Source of the DNA: Eutrigla gurnardus
Lineage: Eukaryota; Chordata; Actinopteri; Perciformes; Triglidae
Length of the DNA: 64,000 nt
Assembly: GCA_963514095.1 (NCBI GenBank)
Contig: OY741282.1
Span: forward strand, 16,866,849 to 16,930,848
Reading direction: 5' to 3'
Shown: piece after piece, positions 60,201 through 64,000 of the stretch
How positions within the stretch are numbered: position 1 is the stretch's first letter
How the letters are laid out: each line of letters starts with the position of its first letter
Made by a program: the position numbers and the translations under genes
The notes under the pieces: model-generated
The model's database searches: none
What the model was told of the DNA's origin: nothing
What the model saw: only the letters and a program-made list of their open reading frames with translations

Positions 60201-61774
60201 CAGTAGTCCACGTAGCGCTCGTACAGGGGCAGCGGGTGATCCTGGATGCTCGGGAACTTCTCACCCTTCATCACCCAGCCGTCAAACACCTGCACAAAAA
60301 TGGGACGGGTTTCTAAAGGTCTAAAGGTCAAGTGATTACTTAATATATAGAAGCTGTTTCTATGAAGGAGGTAAAGATTGTATAATTAAGGTGAGACACT
60401 ATTTCTGTATTTCTCTCCTCATTTCACCAGAACCTTTAAAATACGACATTTCACAAAACTTTTAATGTGAAAAATAATAATTTCAATGTCAGTAAATAAT
60501 GTCAGATATCTGTCAGTTAAAACATTTTGACCTCTTTACTTGTAAAATATGTATTTTTTCTCAGACTTTGAGTCAGAAAAACACTTTATTCCCGTCTTTA
60601 TGCTGAAGAGTTTTTGTTCATAAGTCATTTCAACATCAACATTTTATTTTGGAAATATATTATATTTAATGACATAATTTGTGGTTTGCATATTTAATCA
60701 TACAATTTCAGGATATGTGTAACTTTTCTGTCATATTGCTATTGTATCTCTGTTTAAATATCTAAGAGTAATACAGGTTCTTTGTGGACAGGTCTGGGAT
60801 CATACCGTGATGAAGTCGCCCCCCCTGCAGTCCACGTCCACGTCCTCGTACTCCACCGTGATGAGCTCGTTGGGTTCGGCCATGAAGAACGCAGCGCAGC
60901 TGAGCTGAGGACGCTCCGCCGTGAAGGTGAACTGTCCCTCCACGGCCACCATATCCAGGCAGCCTGAGGTGTTAGCACGACAACTCAGAAACCACGGAAC
61001 TGTTATGTTATATATCTGGCTTATTTTAACTTATTCACTGTGCCATTTTCTTCTATAATTATACAAATTATAATAGTAAGTTTATTTATATAGCACCTTT
61101 ACAAAACAGAAGTTTACTAAATGCTTTTGACAGAACACATAAACACACACACATAATATATATATTATATATATATATATATGTATGTATGTATGTATGT
61201 ATATATATACTCAAAAGAGAAGGAGACACTATGAGTAGAAAGACAATAAATAAATAAATAAAATAAATAAAAAATGTAAAAGTCTATAAAATGTTTTTTA
61301 GGAAAAGTGATTTAAAAGAAGTAACTGATTCAGCTTTTGCTGCTCTTCTACTCAAACAATATGTTTATTTATTTTGATAAATGAATAGAAAGAGAGAGTA
61401 TTGTTGTATATGTGTAGTTTAAAAAACAAAGATATAAATAAAATAAATACAAATGTCTCTCTTTAGCTTGATCTCTCACATAAACAAACAGATAAATAAT
61501 AATAAATGATATAAACTCACGTAAAGGTCGGCGGTACATGAACTCCTCAGCTGTTTCTCTCTTGAGCTCCGAGTTGAAAAATGAAAATAAATCATCTTTG
61601 GAGATCTCGTTGTTCTGCAACAGAAGAAGAAGAATATTAATATTATTAATAATAATAATAAAGTTATGATGAGGTGATAGTTACCTCTATGTATCTGGAG
61701 TCTCCCCTGAGGACGCACGCACACAACACCAGGAAGAACAGCTGCTCGCGGAACGTGCGCTCCATCACGCGCAT
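57253..61774 (-). CDS. crhbp: Corticotropin-releasing hormone-binding protein
   Basis: Complete in seven exons on the minus strand: 61685-61774, 61521-61614, 60806-60963, 60079-60289, 59593-59738, 58767-58884 and 57253-57407. All phases agree and the sum is 322 residues, the length I recall for the human protein. CRHBP is a secreted glycoprotein that sequesters CRH and urocortin. The signal peptide is MRVMERTFREQLFFLVLCAC. Conserved blocks include CLDMVAVEGQFTFTAERPQL, VFDGWVMKGEKFPS, SSQNVAMVFFRIHE, CNVISQSPEG, QHRNCSFSIIYPVEI (with an N-glycosylation site), GDFVQLLGGNGID and KVGCDNTVVRMVSSGTF. The paired cysteines of the family are in place (CLD, CAAF, DCRGGD, YCD, PCN, NCS, GCAG, LCM, GCDN, FCF). 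A TATA box and a consensus CRE lie upstream. Intron 6 is filled by a 16-bp minisatellite. Confidence 0.95.
57415..58080. repeat. ~650-bp minisatellite in crhbp intron 6, unit 15-16 bp
   Basis: More than 40 units of aaagggacggggtatt with variants (gatgggg, actgggt, cgggtattc), starting about 8 bp from the last exon's acceptor. Confidence 0.95.
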
Positions 61775-61837
61775 CTGTCAGCGGGCTCGTGCACCGGAGC
61801 GGAGAGAAGGTGTGAGCCGCTGAGAGGGCGCTGCTGT

Positions 61838-61843
61838 TTTATA
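61838..61843 (-). promoter_or_regulatory. TATA box of crhbp
   Basis: The minus strand reads ctataaaacagc about 65 bp upstream of the crhbp start codon, preceded by a G-run. This spacing leaves a 5' UTR of roughly 35-40 nt. Confidence 0.6.
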
Positions 61844-61952
61844 GCCCCCCCCCCCCACACACACACACCCCACCCCCCCCTACTGCGTGGTCGTGACGAG
61901 GATGAGACAAGCAGCTGATGCCAGATGAAGCTCAGCAGAAATCAACTTATTC

Positions 61953-61960
61953 TGACGTCA
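61953..61960. promoter_or_regulatory. Consensus CRE upstream of crhbp
   Basis: Exact TGACGTCA about 110 bp upstream of the TATA box. The mammalian CRHBP gene is known to respond to cAMP/CRH, so a functional CRE is plausible. Confidence 0.5.
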
Positions 61961-61964
61961 CTTC

Positions 61965-64000
61965 TCATTCATGGTCAAGTATTAAAACATCAAACTGATA
62001 CTAGATTTATTTCACATAATAGTACAACAGTATTTCTGTTTTATGGAGTAAAACAAAGAAGTTTCTAATATACATGATGTGTCTTTTTATGATGCGATCG
62101 TTATATTTTATATAAATCTTCACCTTCTGATGAAGATCCTGATTGCAAACACATTTCACAGAGCTGGATTCACCGTGAATAGTTACCTGCACATCGGCTG
62201 GTTTATTACAGAGGTATCGACCCAGATTTTACTTTTTTTCTGTGATTGAATTGCAGTAAAAAGATGATGAAATAAATCCATAATGACGATCAGTAAAAAG
62301 TGCTGAGTCATGCTTTGTTAGGAGCACAAGCTAACTACTTTTAAAGCTGCTAACGTTGCTAATGCTAATTATTGTAGAAAAACTGGATCTCCTCCTTCTT
62401 GAAGCTCGGCTGCACTAATCTAACACATTTGTGAAATTACCACCTTAAAAACGCTCGAGAGACAAAACAAGTGAGCTGCGTGGTAGTCTGCACTTAGCGG
62501 TTAGCGGTGGAAGCATTCATGCAATCAAAGAGGGGAAACGTACGAAGACGAGGAGGAGGAGGAGGAAGAGGAGTCCTGCGTCTTATAATAGAACGTATGA
62601 TGTGTGAAGTATGAAGTTTACATCGGGGGACTCTAACTTGTGACAACCCGCCGTGATGTCTGCAGTGTTGGCGGCTTTCACGCCCGCCGTGTGTGAGACG
62701 GTGTCCTGACAAAAACCCTGAGGCATTCTGGTCCGCGAGGGCGAGAGAGAGAAACTGGACCGGACAATATGAAGTCATCGTGCTTCAACTTCAGTGTGAG
62801 ATTAAACACACTAACAGTGAAGTACTTGTTAGGATTCCAAGACCCGGATCCTGGTTTGATCCAGACTCTGGGTGGCGGGTCGAGGAGGGAAGCAACTCGA
62901 CACACCTGGAAGGCAAACGGAAATCCAGTCTGACAGTTTGGACTCTCTGAAAATGCAATCTGAGGTTACGTCTTCTTCGTTGGTACTAAAGGACAAACGT
63001 ACGACGTGTTTTAAAGCCACTGTAGGAAAAAAATGGAGCCGAGAGAGAGGGCTTATAAATATATATAGCCGATATAAACAAGTTGCTTGATTTCGCTAAC
63101 ACCGGATGTTTGCCGTTGCTATTACAACAAGTAAAAGCTATCGCTAGCATCTTAGCCCAACCGCCCCGATCAATAAGCATCAACATCATCACCCTAAGGA
63201 CCTTAACGAGGCGTTGTCACACGTTGGGATGATTCATTAGAAACATAAACATACATTCATGGGAAGTTAGTTAGCGTAGATGCTGGTTGTTAGCATTGTA
63301 AGCATTGTTAGCATCTTTAGAAACTCACAAATTTGCTACTTTCTTTCTGGGAATATCGCCCCCCTCTGCTGGCTCCATTTCCCCCCTAAAACATCGTATG
63401 AATGTACGTATATGAAGACGTATATAATAAAACGGCATTGAGCTGCAGAAACACGTTGGATTGGAGGTGCAATAAGCCAACATTGCTCTGTGTGCTCTCT
63501 CTTTAGGAGTTTTTGGTTTACGTTTATTAATTGTACATCACATACGTCGTCGTCGTCATGGCGATGCGCTACAAGGCCAAAGTTGTTTTCCATCACAGCC
63601 CATGCGGTCGCATTACGGCCTGATTCTACATTTATTTCTCTGCTCAACACACTTTTCATTCACGTCCACTTATTCAAGCTATTTCTTTTATATAGAAATC
63701 TGCATACGGGACTCAGAGAGATTCTGTGGCTTTTTCATCCGAGCCTAAAAGGTCGGGTTGAAAAGCAGAAGTCCATTAAGTTCATTGTGGATGGCGTACA
63801 TTGTGTCCTCTCAGGAGGTTATCTATGTGATCCTTTAGCGGAGCGGACTCCGACGTTATTAACGTCCACTTAAGCTAATTTATTTTTCAAATACGCTCTG
63901 GAAGGATTCACATCTGCAGGACACTTATATGCTTGAATGTTTATAGTACACACAGACACACACACATTCATCGCAAATGACAAATAATTCATTTTTAATT
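61965..64000. other. No gene seen; third copy of the dispersed repeat at 63065-63460
   Basis: The repeat copy reads gctaacaccggatgtttgcc, then ctagcatcttagcccaaccg and ccctaaggaccttaac, as in the 53-kb copy, and ends near atataataaaacggcattga. Other ORFs in the region have no recognisable domain, and aggf1, expected beyond crhbp in vertebrates, is not visible. Confidence 0.5.

Overview
This window is vertebrate nuclear DNA, almost certainly a percomorph-like teleost. The genes are split by GT-AG introns. They lie among CA/GT microsatellites, minisatellites, hAT, Harbinger and TTAA-type MITEs, and L2 and R4-like LINE fragments. The gene order (sv2c, PAR receptors, s100z, crhbp) matches the vertebrate SV2C-F2RL2-F2R-F2RL1-S100Z-CRHBP block (human 5q13). 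Two tandem f2rl1 (PAR2) copies are typical of fish. No prokaryotic or viral gene system was seen. Gene names rest on motifs and remembered family sequences; no database search was run.  LAYOUT. 1-5 kb: remains of mobile elements, namely a RecQ-like helicase 3' end with a frameshift, a convergent unknown ORF cut by a Harbinger-like MITE, and a myb/SANT accessory-protein remnant. 5-9.7 kb: nothing recognisable. 9.7-14 kb: a hAT-type repeat, an intronless 453-aa coiled-coil ORF, LINE fragments and a BED-finger hAT remnant. 15.4-17.7 kb: the last visible exons of sv2c, apparently lacking the exon for transmembrane segments 9-10. 21.26-25.03 kb: a composite bounded by long inverted repeats, with several tRNA-like modules, a TTAA-flanked MITE and a second MITE that contains a piece of ITS2/28S rDNA. 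This is the most unusual structure in the window.  25.6-43 kb: a cluster of four protease-activated receptor genes, each with a signal-peptide exon and one large exon joined by a phase-1 intron: f2rl2-like (minus), f2r (plus), and f2rl1 copies 1 and 2 (plus). In each, the tethered-ligand site lies at or just after the exon junction. 46.4-47.3 kb: an intronless cholesterol-25-hydroxylase-like gene (minus). 50.5-52.9 kb: s100z (plus). 57.2-61.8 kb: crhbp, complete in seven exons (minus), with a TATA box and a consensus CRE upstream. 62-64 kb: repeats only.  HOW THE GENES RELATE. The PAR genes encode G-protein-coupled receptors switched on when a serine protease cuts the N-terminus and exposes a tethered ligand. 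s100z is a small EF-hand calcium-binding protein, crhbp a secreted trap for corticotropin-releasing hormone, ch25h-like an ER oxysterol-producing hydroxylase, and sv2c a synaptic-vesicle membrane glycoprotein. They share ancient synteny, not a pathway. iqgap2 lies between SV2C and F2R in tetrapods and hosts F2RL2; no iqgap2 exon was recognised here.
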